From: Bacteroidetes bacterium UKL13-3
GTDB taxonomy: Bacteria > Bacteroidota > Bacteroidia > UKL13-3
Assembly (NCBI GenBank): GCA_001602415.1
Contig: CP012155.1
Coordinates: 620,001 to 684,000, forward strand
DNA length: 64,000 nucleotides
Direction of reading: 5' to 3'
Part shown: positions 37,504 through 47,200 of the stretch, one piece after another
Layout of the letters: each line of letters opens with the position of its first letter
Position numbering within the stretch: the first letter of the stretch is position 1
Made by a program: the position numbers and the translations under genes
The notes under the pieces: model-generated
What the model was told of the DNA's origin: nothing
The model's database searches: none
What the model saw: only the letters and a program-made list of their open reading frames with translations

Positions 37504-39336
37504 ATGGCGCAAATTCCTTTTCCAGTAAAAATTGACACTTCATGGAACATCAAAACTGTTTGGATGCCGAAGTCACCTTTAAAACAGCAAGTTGTATTTG
37601 TTGGTGGGGTTGATACCGTTCAAACTACAGCAACTTATGGTAATGCTGCTGGTTCAACAGTAGCTAAGCAATGGCATGATTTTATTGGATTTACTCCCGA
37701 AACGGATGCTGTTAAAATTGCATCAGGTGACTTAGGATGGGTAATCGTTAATCATGAGATGGTAGAAAAAAATGATAAAGTTGGTGATGGCGGAGGTATG
37801 ACAACTTTTAAATTACGCAGAATAAAAGGGAACGTTTTAGAGGTTGTGCCGCAAACATTAACAGATGGTCGTTCGGGTAAGTTTTTTAATGTTGATTTTG
37901 TGAATACTGTTGGTGAAACAGGTATGAATTGTGGTGGAATATCTGGCGATCATGGTCGTATTTGGACTGCTGAAGAGTGGTTTCAATCTAGTAATACGCA
38001 GATTGCGGCTGGTGTTCGTGATACATCAGATTTTGTTATTGGAACTACAACTCCTGCAGGTTTTCCTGGGTTTAATGGTAAAAAATTAAAAAAATACCAG
38101 AATTTAAATTGGATGGTAGAAGTTGATCCTAAAACGGGTAAGGCTATTAGAAAGCAATATAATTGGGGTCGCGCGGGGTATGAAGGAGGTGTTTTAATGA
38201 ATGATAACAAAACAGTTTATTTGTTTGAAGATGGTACTCCAGGCTTATTGATTAAGTTTGTTGCAAATGTAGCAGGCGATTTTACCTCTGGCCAATTGTA
38301 TGCCCACAAAGCTGATGCCCAAAATAAATGGATTCCAATTGAGAATGATTTAGATACATTAATTAACTTAAGAACCATAGCATTTAAGCGCGGTGCAACA
38401 ATGTATACCCGTTTAGAGTGGGGAGCTGTTAATAAAAGTAATGGTAAGATTTATATCACTGAGACTGGTAATGATAACCCGGGTACTGCCTTCAAAACAG
38501 GTATAGGAGCAACGGGAAATATTGCAAATCATTTGATTGCAGCGTATAAAAATAGATATCAGATTGTGAATGGTACTTCATTCCCTGGTACCGATGCTGC
38601 GGCTAGTGATTCAGTTCGCAATGGTGCTTTTAAAGATTACTATGGTAGAGTTTTGGAGTTTGATCCAATTACAGGTGTAGTTCGCACCTTTTTAGAAGGT
38701 GGTCCTTATCATACAGCATCAGCATCACAAGCGGTTAATAGCTACCCAAATGTTCATTTTTCAAATCCTGACGGATTAAACTTCGCATACATAAAAGGTA
38801 AAACGTATATGATTATTCAAGAGGATTTAAATGGACGTACTTGGAACAGAATGCCCGCAGAATATCAAGCTGGAAATCAAACTATATGTGAATCATATTT
38901 ATTGGATATGGATATCGCTAATCCAACATACAGTGATTTGATGCGTATTACAGCATGCTCACCTGGTGCTGAAATTACGGGTGGTATTGCAATTGATAGC
39001 AGAACAATGTTGTTCAATGTGCAACATCCTGATGGAGCCAATACTTTTCCTTACAACAACTCATTAACTTATGCAATTAGTGGTTGGGATGGAATAACAA
39101 CCGCGGTTGAAGAATACTTTAAATCAAAAAACAATTCACTATTCTCAGTATATCCTAATCCGGTTGCAAATGAATTAACGCTTAATAAAGTTAGTGATAT
39201 TGCAATATATGACATGACCGGAAAGCGTGTTAAAGTATATCGTGATGTTGAAGTGGTAAATGTTTCTGACTTAACATCCGGTGCCTACATTATCATGAAT
39301 GCAGACGGAGATAAGGTTAAAATTATCGTTCAGTAG
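37504..39336 (+). CDS. PhoX-like phosphatase (DUF839) with T9SS sorting domain
   Basis: 610 residues from the first in-frame ATG; the true start is probably 37454 (see that entry), with a one-base deficit in an A tract. The DUF839/PhoX beta-propeller covers about residues 15-530: 'LGWVIVNHEMVE', 'GMNCGGISGDHGRIWT', 'YEGGVLMNDNKTVYLFEDG', 'LEWGAVNKSNGKIYITETG'. PhoX enzymes release phosphate from organic esters using iron and calcium. The C-terminal 75 residues are a T9SS type A sorting domain ('SVYPNPVANELTL'). Without the signal peptide it could not be exported. A terminator-like hairpin follows. Confidence 0.85.
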   Translation: MAQIPFPVKIDTSWNIKTVWMPKSPLKQQVVFVGGVDTVQTTATYGNAAGSTVAKQWHDFIGFTPETDAVKIASGDLGWVIVNHEMVEKNDKVGDGGGMTTFKLRRIKGNVLEVVPQTLTDGRSGKFFNVDFVNTVGETGMNCGGISGDHGRIWTAEEWFQSSNTQIAAGVRDTSDFVIGTTTPAGFPGFNGKKLKKYQNLNWMVEVDPKTGKAIRKQYNWGRAGYEGGVLMNDNKTVYLFEDGTPGLLIKFVANVAGDFTSGQLYAHKADAQNKWIPIENDLDTLINLRTIAFKRGATMYTRLEWGAVNKSNGKIYITETGNDNPGTAFKTGIGATGNIANHLIAAYKNRYQIVNGTSFPGTDAAASDSVRNGAFKDYYGRVLEFDPITGVVRTFLEGGPYHTASASQAVNSYPNVHFSNPDGLNFAYIKGKTYMIIQEDLNGRTWNRMPAEYQAGNQTICESYLLDMDIANPTYSDLMRITACSPGAEITGGIAIDSRTMLFNVQHPDGANTFPYNNSLTYAISGWDGITTAVEEYFKSKNNSLFSVYPNPVANELTLNKVSDIAIYDMTGKRVKVYRDVEVVNVSDLTSGAYIIMNADGDKVKIIVQ

Positions 39337-39363
39337 TAATAATAACACATAATTAGAATGATG

Positions 39364-39400
39364 TAACGCCTGTGGCTATATTAGTCATGGGCGTTATTTC
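39364..39400 (+). terminator. Terminator-like hairpin after the PhoX-like gene
   Basis: AACGCC (39365-39370) pairs with GGCGTT (39390-39395), with extra pairing inside the loop, then a T-rich tail. Might attenuate rather than fully stop transcription, since the peroxidase gene starts only 15 nt later. Confidence 0.55.
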
Positions 39401-39414
39401 TTAAATATATTGTA

Positions 39415-41340
39415 ATGCCAAAAAATACAATTCATGTTGCTTTAGCAAGTATTGCCTTCGTATTTGTTATATTCTCTTTCACTCAATCTGTTAAATCCGA
39501 TAAGGTCATTTTTGATACATATAAATTTAACTATAACAAACTAAAAATTGAAGCAAATCAGTTTTCAAGTCGTTTACATTTAGTTGAACCAACCTCTGTT
39601 AATAAAAAAGATATTATTTTAGCATACCATCAACTAAGGGATGCCTTTAAAGCTATAGAGTTTATATGGGAGTATACAGATCCTAATTATGTAAAGGAGT
39701 ATATAAATGGTGCTCCATTACCTAAGTTAGATAAGTCTGCACCCGGTATTTTAATCTTACAACCACAAGGTTTTCAGGTTATCGATGAGTTACTCTTCGA
39801 GGAGCATTGGAACATTGAAATTATTCGTGAACAAGCAACACTATTATCTCAGGCTATAAACAACTATCATTTTCCTGCTAAAATTAACGACAGGATAGTT
39901 TTTGAGGCTTTACGGGTAGAACTTATCAGGTCTTTTAATCTTGGTTTAACAGGGTTTGATGCCCCTGCATCAGATAGATCAGTGATAGATGCAAGGGTTG
40001 TATTTAAACAACTTAAACAAACTATTGAAAGCTATAAAACACAAATTCAACATGTAGATTCCAATTTATATAAAAACATCGAACTTAAATTTAATCTTGG
40101 TTTAAAGCAGCTTAACTCAAATATTTCTTTTGAAGAGTTTGATCGGTTGGGGTTTTTGAAAGAGGTGGTAAATCCGTTATTTTCAGATGTATTAACAGCA
40201 CAGCATTTATTGGGTATTGAAACAATTTACGAATCTACTTCAGGAACTAAATTTGCGTTAAATTTTGAGGCAACTAACTTGTTCTCTAATCAAATACTAA
40301 ATGCAGACTATTATGTAAATATTCCTCAAAATGTGCCATCATCAGCATTAGCAAACCTTGGAAAGTTATTGTTTTACGACCCTATTTTATCTGCATCAAA
40401 CGAACGTAGTTGCGCCAGTTGCCATAATCCGTTAAAGGGCTTTGCAGATGGAGAATCTAAAAGTTTAGCATTTGGGATGAAAGGTCGTGTTGAGAGAAAT
40501 TCTCCTACGTTAATCAATAGTGTGTTTAGTGAGCGATACTTTCATGATTTAAGAGCTGATGCTTTAGAGGATCAAATGGAGCATGTAGTAGTGAGTGAGA
40601 GGGAGTTTAACACAAATATAATTGAAGTTATTTCTAAACTTAATCAAAGTAACGAGTATGTAACCTTGTTTAAAGATATATATCAAAATGAACCAGCACC
40701 AATAAATAAACATACTATTGCGTTTGCAATTACTGCTTATGTTAAATCATTACATGGTTACAACTCATTGTTTGACAAGTATGTTAGAGCTGAATCGAAT
40801 GAATTAACCCCCTCCGCTAAGAGAGGCTTTAATTTATTCATGGGAAAGGCCGCTTGCGGTACGTGTCATTTTGCACCAAATTTTAATGGTACAGTTCCCC
40901 CACTATACAACGAAAGCGAAAGTGAGGTATTAGGGGTGCCTGAAAACCCATATAGTAAGATATTAGTTATTGATAATGATGAAGGACGTATTGCTGCTAA
41001 ATTAAAGGAGAGTGTTCCTTTTTACCGCTATTCGTTTAAAACAGCTACCATTCGCAATGTGGCTTTAACAGCTCCTTATATGCACAATGGGGCATATAAA
41101 ACGTTACAGGATGTAATGGATTTTTACAATAAAGGTGGAGGAAGTGGTATAGGAATTAACGTTCCCTTTCAAACATTATCAGTTGACCCATTAAAGTTGA
41201 ATAAAAAAGAAATTACAGATATCATTTCATTCATGGAATCGTTAACAGACACATCGGGTTTAACAAGTGTTCCCAATTCATTACCTAAGTTTAGTACAAA
41301 AAATGATTGGAATGATAGAAAAATAGGAGGTGTATATTGA
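39415..41340 (+). CDS. Di-heme cytochrome c peroxidase (MauG/CcpA type) with N-terminal helical domain
   Basis: 641 residues. N-terminal hydrophobic signal/anchor (about 7-25). Residues about 35-290: helical domain that may be imelysin-like (inference from its pattern and helix content). Residues about 300-620: bacterial di-heme peroxidase with haem sites CASCH (about 332) and CGTCH (about 481), and the distal 'NVALTAPYMHNGAYKTLQDV' near the C-terminus. Such enzymes reduce hydrogen peroxide or, as in MauG, oxidise a protein partner. Its TGA overlaps the next ATG by one base, so the two are coupled. Confidence 0.9.
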   Translation: MPKNTIHVALASIAFVFVIFSFTQSVKSDKVIFDTYKFNYNKLKIEANQFSSRLHLVEPTSVNKKDIILAYHQLRDAFKAIEFIWEYTDPNYVKEYINGAPLPKLDKSAPGILILQPQGFQVIDELLFEEHWNIEIIREQATLLSQAINNYHFPAKINDRIVFEALRVELIRSFNLGLTGFDAPASDRSVIDARVVFKQLKQTIESYKTQIQHVDSNLYKNIELKFNLGLKQLNSNISFEEFDRLGFLKEVVNPLFSDVLTAQHLLGIETIYESTSGTKFALNFEATNLFSNQILNADYYVNIPQNVPSSALANLGKLLFYDPILSASNERSCASCHNPLKGFADGESKSLAFGMKGRVERNSPTLINSVFSERYFHDLRADALEDQMEHVVVSEREFNTNIIEVISKLNQSNEYVTLFKDIYQNEPAPINKHTIAFAITAYVKSLHGYNSLFDKYVRAESNELTPSAKRGFNLFMGKAACGTCHFAPNFNGTVPPLYNESESEVLGVPENPYSKILVIDNDEGRIAAKLKESVPFYRYSFKTATIRNVALTAPYMHNGAYKTLQDVMDFYNKGGGSGIGINVPFQTLSVDPLKLNKKEITDIISFMESLTDTSGLTSVPNSLPKFSTKNDWNDRKIGGVY

Positions 41341-42674
41341 TGAGATTTAGTTTGTGGATAATTGTATTCGTATTTTTTTATTCTACAGAAAACCTCATCG
41401 CTCAGGATACAACATACTACGGATCAATTCAATCAATAATAAATAAAAAGTGTGTTAGTTGTCATAAGGCAAATGGATATGCACCGTTTGATTTATCTAA
41501 CTACGATGATGTTAAACAACGGGCTAGTTTTATAAAATATGTAGTACAGAATCGTATAATGCCGCCTTGGAAAGCAAATAATAATTATCGTGATTTTGCG
41601 GATGATAAATCGTTAAATGATGATGAAATAGCACTCATAGTGAAATGGGTTGATAGTGGTTGTATGAAGGGCAGGGGCGATATAAATTCAGTTCCAATAG
41701 CAAGTCTGTCAGACGTTAATAAGCCCGATTTGGTTTTAACAATGTTAGATACTTTTAGTGTTCCTGGTAACAATAAAAATACTTATATCTGCTATAAAAT
41801 TCCTTTCGAGATAAATCATGATACCTTCGTTAAAGCTGTTGAGTTTTTTCCTGGAAACAAATCGGTTGTTCATCATGCCAGTTATCAGATTTTAGAGGTA
41901 GCTGATGATGTTGATGTTTTTAAAGGGCCGTATTATTTTATGTATGATGCAGATACATTAAATCGTGTGAACGATAAATATGATTACAAATATTTACATC
42001 TAATAGGAAATCATGGGGAGTTACCAGTAGAGTTATACCATAATGGTTGGCTGCCTGGATCATCTCTTCAAAAATATCCATCAGACATAGGATTTCGACT
42101 ACCTAAAAAGGGAGTTTTACTGATTCGTAATTTTCATTATTCACCTACTCCAATTATACAAAAAGACTTATCTGGCTTTAATATTTATTACAGTTCAACT
42201 TCACCTTCAAGAAAGATTGGCTTTGCAGCATTTAAACCTAAAAATCCGAAACCAGATGGCAAGTGGGTTATTGAAGCAGGGGATAGCAATTTTAAGTCAG
42301 TTATCAATATTAGATTTCACAATGATGTTTCTTTGCTTAATATTAACCCTCACATGCATCGATTAGGAAGATATTTTAAGGCTTATGCAATAACACCTAA
42401 TCAGGATACCATTAAACTGGTAGAAATTTTAAACTGGGATTTTAATTGGCAGGAGTTTTATCGGTTTAGACATATGTTAAAAATACCCGCAGGTTCAATA
42501 TTACATGCAGAAGCAATTTATGATAATTCAGCCAATAATCCCGAAAATCCAAACAACCCTCCAAAGGATATTTTATTTGAGTGGGGTATGAATGATGATA
42601 GTGAAATGATGCGATTAGTTTTATTGTATTTGCCTTATAAAAAAGGTGATGAAAATATAAGTTTGGAACACTAA
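41340..42674 (+). CDS. Monohaem cytochrome c fused to copper monooxygenase-like domain
   Basis: 444 residues from ATG 41340 (the TTG at 41337 is less likely). Signal peptide about 1-22 (ending 'LIAQ'). One c-type haem site CVSCH (about residue 38). From about residue 125: a fold resembling the copper type II ascorbate-dependent monooxygenase (PHM) family, with 'VVHHASYQ' (about 177) and 'NPHMHRLGRYFKAY' (about 336), the expected His ligands for two copper sites, and a late Met in 'WGMNDDSEMMRL'. Electron supply from the haem to copper is a reasonable inference. It is translationally coupled to the peroxidase gene. Confidence 0.82.
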   Translation: MRFSLWIIVFVFFYSTENLIAQDTTYYGSIQSIINKKCVSCHKANGYAPFDLSNYDDVKQRASFIKYVVQNRIMPPWKANNNYRDFADDKSLNDDEIALIVKWVDSGCMKGRGDINSVPIASLSDVNKPDLVLTMLDTFSVPGNNKNTYICYKIPFEINHDTFVKAVEFFPGNKSVVHHASYQILEVADDVDVFKGPYYFMYDADTLNRVNDKYDYKYLHLIGNHGELPVELYHNGWLPGSSLQKYPSDIGFRLPKKGVLLIRNFHYSPTPIIQKDLSGFNIYYSSTSPSRKIGFAAFKPKNPKPDGKWVIEAGDSNFKSVINIRFHNDVSLLNINPHMHRLGRYFKAYAITPNQDTIKLVEILNWDFNWQEFYRFRHMLKIPAGSILHAEAIYDNSANNPENPNNPPKDILFEWGMNDDSEMMRLVLLYLPYKKGDENISLEH

Positions 42675-42844
42675 AAAAGTAGGGGTTAAACTATAATAGC
42701 TGTTTGTTTTATAGCGATTATTTAACACAAATAGATACTTCTTCAAGCAGCCTTTGGCGTTTATGGATAAGTAGAGGTGCTGTTCTGGTATACCGAAAGC
42801 ATATCTGTTTTTGTCTGATGTAATTGACCTAAACATCTATTTTC

Positions 42845-42858
42845 CGAAAGCTTTCGGG
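42845..42858. repeat. Perfect 14-base palindrome
   Basis: CCGAAAGCTTTCGG, lying between convergent genes, 15 nt beyond the arginase-family stop. No T tract follows on either strand, so it is not an ordinary terminator. Similar palindromes occur as dispersed intergenic units in Bacteroidota. Confidence 0.5.
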
Positions 42859-42872
42859 AGCATTAACTAATA

Positions 42873-43952
42873 CTATTCGGACTGTTTTAACATTACAATT
42901 GGTAATACTCCATTAGATACCAAACACATGTTACTTAATTTATACAACAAACGAGCACCTACGTTTGCATCCCATTCGTTTTCACCTGGGGCTACTTCAT
43001 TAATGTCAAACCCAATAATTTGTTTTTTAGATTCCACCAATTTTTGGATTAAATAAACTACTTGTTCAAATTCAAATCCTCCTGGCACTGGAGTTCCGGT
43101 GTTTGGACACAATTTCGGGTCTAATCCGTCAATATCTAAACTAAGGTATATTTTATCGGGCAGGGTTGAGACAATTTGGTTGCAGATATCTTTCCATGTT
43201 TTGCCCTCATACTGCTGATGTTTAATATCGCTATCGAAGAATGTTTGAATTCGGTCGGATGAGTCGATAAGATTTTTTTCATCTTCACAATAATCTCTAA
43301 TTCCAACCTGAATTAGTTTGCTTACTTGAGGTATTTTTAAAGCATTAAACATGATGGATGCGTGCGAAAATTCAAAACCTTCATAGGCATCACGTAAATC
43401 GGCATGTGCATCAATTTGTAATATCGCATATGATTCGTGTTTAGTGGCCAAAGCTTGCATCAATCCCAGCGGAGTGCTATGATCTCCGCCTAACAATGCT
43501 ACTACTTTATTTTTCTCAAGCTGCTTGGTTGCTTCTTTTTTGATATGATTATTTAACTCCTTACACGCTCTATCAATTTCCTTTTTGATAGCTTTCATCT
43601 CTCCATTTTTTGCAGCTGTTTTACCCTGAGCATACATGTCAATATACTTCTCAGCTTTTTTACGAAGTTTCTTACTGGTTTGTTTAATCTCCGTATTCAC
43701 TTCTTGCATGGCTACGCCCAATTTCCAAGCATCTTTTACAAACGGGTCGTACAAGTCAACTTGATACGATGCTTCGTAGATAGCTTCCGGTCCTTTAGCT
43801 GTTCCGGCACTATACGAAACAGTTACTTCCCAAGGCACAGGAATAATAACCAGATTTGCCTCAGAAGGGGCAAATGGCAATCCGAAAATATTGTGGTCGG
43901 CACTTCCGATATCATTCGGATTAAAAGTTGTAAGGATGTCTTTTTTATTCAT
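42873..43952 (-). CDS. Agmatinase/arginase-family ureohydrolase
   Basis: 359 residues from ATG 43952; a longer frame from 43973 would overlap the TATTTTCG box at 43962-43969. Binuclear manganese motifs: 'VVALLGGDHSTPLG', 'LQIDAHADLRDA' and 'YLSLDIDGLDPKLCP'. It hydrolyses a guanidino compound such as agmatine or arginine, or formiminoglutamate. An insertion of about 50 charged residues (about 95-145) lies between the first strands and the GGDHS motif, longer than in SpeB. Confidence 0.88.
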   Translation of the reverse strand: MNKKDILTTFNPNDIGSADHNIFGLPFAPSEANLVIIPVPWEVTVSYSAGTAKGPEAIYEASYQVDLYDPFVKDAWKLGVAMQEVNTEIKQTSKKLRKKAEKYIDMYAQGKTAAKNGEMKAIKKEIDRACKELNNHIKKEATKQLEKNKVVALLGGDHSTPLGLMQALATKHESYAILQIDAHADLRDAYEGFEFSHASIMFNALKIPQVSKLIQVGIRDYCEDEKNLIDSSDRIQTFFDSDIKHQQYEGKTWKDICNQIVSTLPDKIYLSLDIDGLDPKLCPNTGTPVPGGFEFEQVVYLIQKLVESKKQIIGFDINEVAPGENEWDANVGARLLYKLSNMCLVSNGVLPIVMLKQSE

Positions 43953-43961
43953 AATTGAAGG

Positions 43962-43969
43962 CGAAAATA
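43962..43969 (-). promoter_or_regulatory. TAnnTTCG variant -7 box of the arginase-family gene
   Basis: TATTTTCG on the minus strand, 9 nt before the ATG at 43952. The same octamer precedes tyrS and gcvT. It favours the shorter start. Confidence 0.4.
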
Positions 43970-44021
43970 GCAAGTAAAAGTGGGATTCAATATTAAGTTT
44001 GAATGGTTTAACTAAACCATA

Positions 44022-44255
44022 TTAATCTGTCTTTTTATGTTGTTTAAACTCAATTTTATACATAATCCAACCGATGCCACCAATAAGATGCAGCATCACA
44101 ATTCCAACTATTGCGTATGGTAAAATTATACAGCAAAGGAATGAACCCACATTGAAAAATAATATGATGCTCTTATGGATTTTAAACAAAAAAGGATTGG
44201 TGATGCACTTAATCTTTATAAAATTATGTATGGTATTCAATCCATTTTCGTGCAT
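44022..44255 (-). CDS. Possible small membrane protein downstream of purL
   Basis: 77 codons, overlapping the purL 3' end by 32 bases. A hydrophobic region spans about residues 28-64 ('FFNVGSFLCCIILPYAIVGI'), which could be two membrane helices, and the C-terminus is basic. The start is uncertain. No family recognised; could be chance. Confidence 0.35.
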   Translation of the reverse strand: MHENGLNTIHNFIKIKCITNPFLFKIHKSIILFFNVGSFLCCIILPYAIVGIVMLHLIGGIGWIMYKIEFKQHKKTD

Positions 44256-47200
44256 TCACAAAGGCTTCAATCCATGGCGAAACTTCATCGTTTCTTTCAG
44301 GATAATGTGCCCAGTTCCAAGGAAAGATAGAGCGTTCAATATGTGGCATCATCACTAAATGTCGTCCTGTCTTATCGCACATCATGGCGGTGTTAAAGTC
44401 TGATCCATTTGGGTTAGCTGGGTAACTTTCATAACCGTATTTAGCAACAATATTGTATTGTTCTTCGGTATAAGGTAAGTTAAATTTACCTTCGCCATGC
44501 GATACCCAAACGCCTAAGGTTGTTCCCTCTAAAGTAGAAAGCATTACTGAACTATTTTTTTGAATCGTTACTGATGTAAAAACACTTTCGTGTTTTTGCG
44601 AAACATTATGATGCATTTTACTGTGTATTTCATGCTCAGGGTTAATCAACTCTAACTCCATTAACAATTGGCAACCGTTGCAAATTCCTACCGATAAGGT
44701 ATCTTCTCGTTTAAAGAAATTCTTTAAAGCCGTGTTGGCTTTTTCATTGTATAAAAATGCACCTGCCCAACCTTTGGCTGAACCCAATACATCCGAGTTG
44801 GAGAATCCACCAACTGCACCAATAAACTGAATCTCTTCCAATGTTTCTCTGCCCGAAATCAAATCGGTCATGTGTACATCCTTTACTTCAAAACCTGCCA
44901 GGTACATTGCGTTCGCCATTTCACGCTCGGAGTTACTTCCTTTTTCGCGAATGATGGCCGCTTTAGGACGAGGTTTAGTGATATCAATACTTGGTTTTTT
45001 GCCAGTAAAGTGTTTAGGAAATGTATATTGCAACGGCTGGTTTTTATAGTTGCTGTAACGCTCCTTTGCCATTCCGTTTTTAGATTGTTTAGAGTCCAAT
45101 AGGAAGGAAGTTTTGTACCAGGTATCGCGTGTTGTGCTTACATCAAAGCTGAATACATCTGCATTGTTTTTAATGCTTACGGTATTGCCTTCAACTATGG
45201 TTCCAATATTAAATGCCTCAATTCCGTTTTGTTCAAACTCTGCTTCTATACTCGCATCTGCTTGAAACACTACCGCTATATTTTCATTAAAAAATGCTTT
45301 TACAGTATCAATCTCTTTTAGCAATGATAAATCAAATTTGGCACCAAGGTTTACATCAGCAAAACACATTTCTAACAACGTGGTAATTAAACCACCGCTT
45401 CCAACATCATGTCCGGCTTTAATTTTACCAGTTTTAATTAACTCTTGTAGTGTGTTAAATGCATTTTTAAAGTATGCTGCATTTTTTATAGTTGGTACAT
45501 CAACCCCAACTTTATTTAAAATTTGTGCAAATGATGAGCCACCTAATTTAAAAGTATCTTGAGATAAGTTGATGTAGTAAATATTACCGCCATTTCTTTT
45601 TAAAACTGGCTCAATAACTTGGCTAATATTGTTGCAGTTTGCGGCAGCCGAGATGATAACAGTACCCGGAGCAATCACTTCATCGTTCGGGTATTTTTGT
45701 TTCATCGATAAAGAATCTTTTCCGGTTGGAATATTGATACCTAATTCGATGGCGAAATCAGAACAACTTTTTACAGCTTCATATAAGCGAGCATCTTCAC
45801 CTTCATTTTTACAAGGCCACATCCAGTTTGCAGATAACGACACCGAATGTAAACCGTCTTTCAATGGAGCCCAAACAATATTGGATAATGCTTCAGCAAT
45901 GGCAGTTCGTGATGCAGCAATAGGATCAATCAAAGCCGAAACAGGTGAATGACCAATGGTAGTGGCAATTCCTTCTCTACCTTTATAATCTAGAGCCATT
46001 ACGCCCACATTGTTTAGTGGCAATTGTAACGGACCAGCACATTGTTGTTTAGCTACACGTCCGCCCACACAACGATCTACTTTGTTTGTTAACCAATCTT
46101 TACAAGCCACCGCTTCTAACTGCAATACTTGCTTTAAATAGGTTGGTATATCTTGGGTTGAATAGGACAAATCAGCATACTTAGTATGAACGGTTTTATC
46201 CGTCATGATGGTTTTAGGGGAGCTTCCAAAGAAATCTTCTAATGCATAATCCATTGGCTTGGCTCCCGTTGATTTTGATTGGAATGTAAACCGATGATCA
46301 TTGGTTACATCCCCAACAGCATACATTGGCGAGCGCTCTCTGTCGGCAATACGTTGGAGGGTATCTATATCGTTTTCCCCAATCACTAATCCCATGCGTT
46401 CTTGTGATTCGTTACCAATAATTTCTTTGGCTGATAAGGTTGGATCGCCCACCGGTAATTTGTCCAAATCAATTAATCCACCTGTTGCTTCTACTAATTC
46501 TGATAAACAATTTAAGTGCCCACCTGCACCGTGATCGTGAATGGAAACGATTGGATTATGATCGCTTTCTACCAAACCACGAATGGCATTGGCAGCACGT
46601 TTTTGCATTTCGGGATTCGAACGTTGAATGGCATTTAACTCAATACCTGAACCAAAGGCTCCTGTATCGGCCGATGAAACTGCAGCGCCACCCATTCCGA
46701 TACGGTAGTTTTCTCCACCTAAAATCACAATTTTATCACCAGCTTTAGGTGTGTGTTTAATAGCTTGATCCAGTTTGCCATATCCAATACCTCCGGCTTG
46801 CATGATTACTTTGTCGTAACCAATTTTACGGTTGTTTTCTTGGTGTTCGAATGTTAATACCGAACCGGTAATTAAGGGCTGACCAAATTTATTTCCGAAG
46901 TCAGATGCTCCATTGGATGCTTTGATTAAAATATCTATTGGTGTTTGGTACAACCAAGGTCTTTCAGCCATTCCATTTTCCCATGGTCGGTTGGAACCAT
47001 GAGCGGATTCGAATGATTCCAATCGTGAATAGGACGTCATGTAAACAGCCGTTCCTGCCAATGGTAACGATCCTTGTCCACCGGCCAAACGATCGCGTAT
47101 TTCTCCTCCCGAACCGGTTGCTGCACCGTTAAAGGGTTCAACAGTAGTTGGGAAATTATGTGTTTCAGCTTTTAGGGATAATACCGATTCAAATTCTTTT

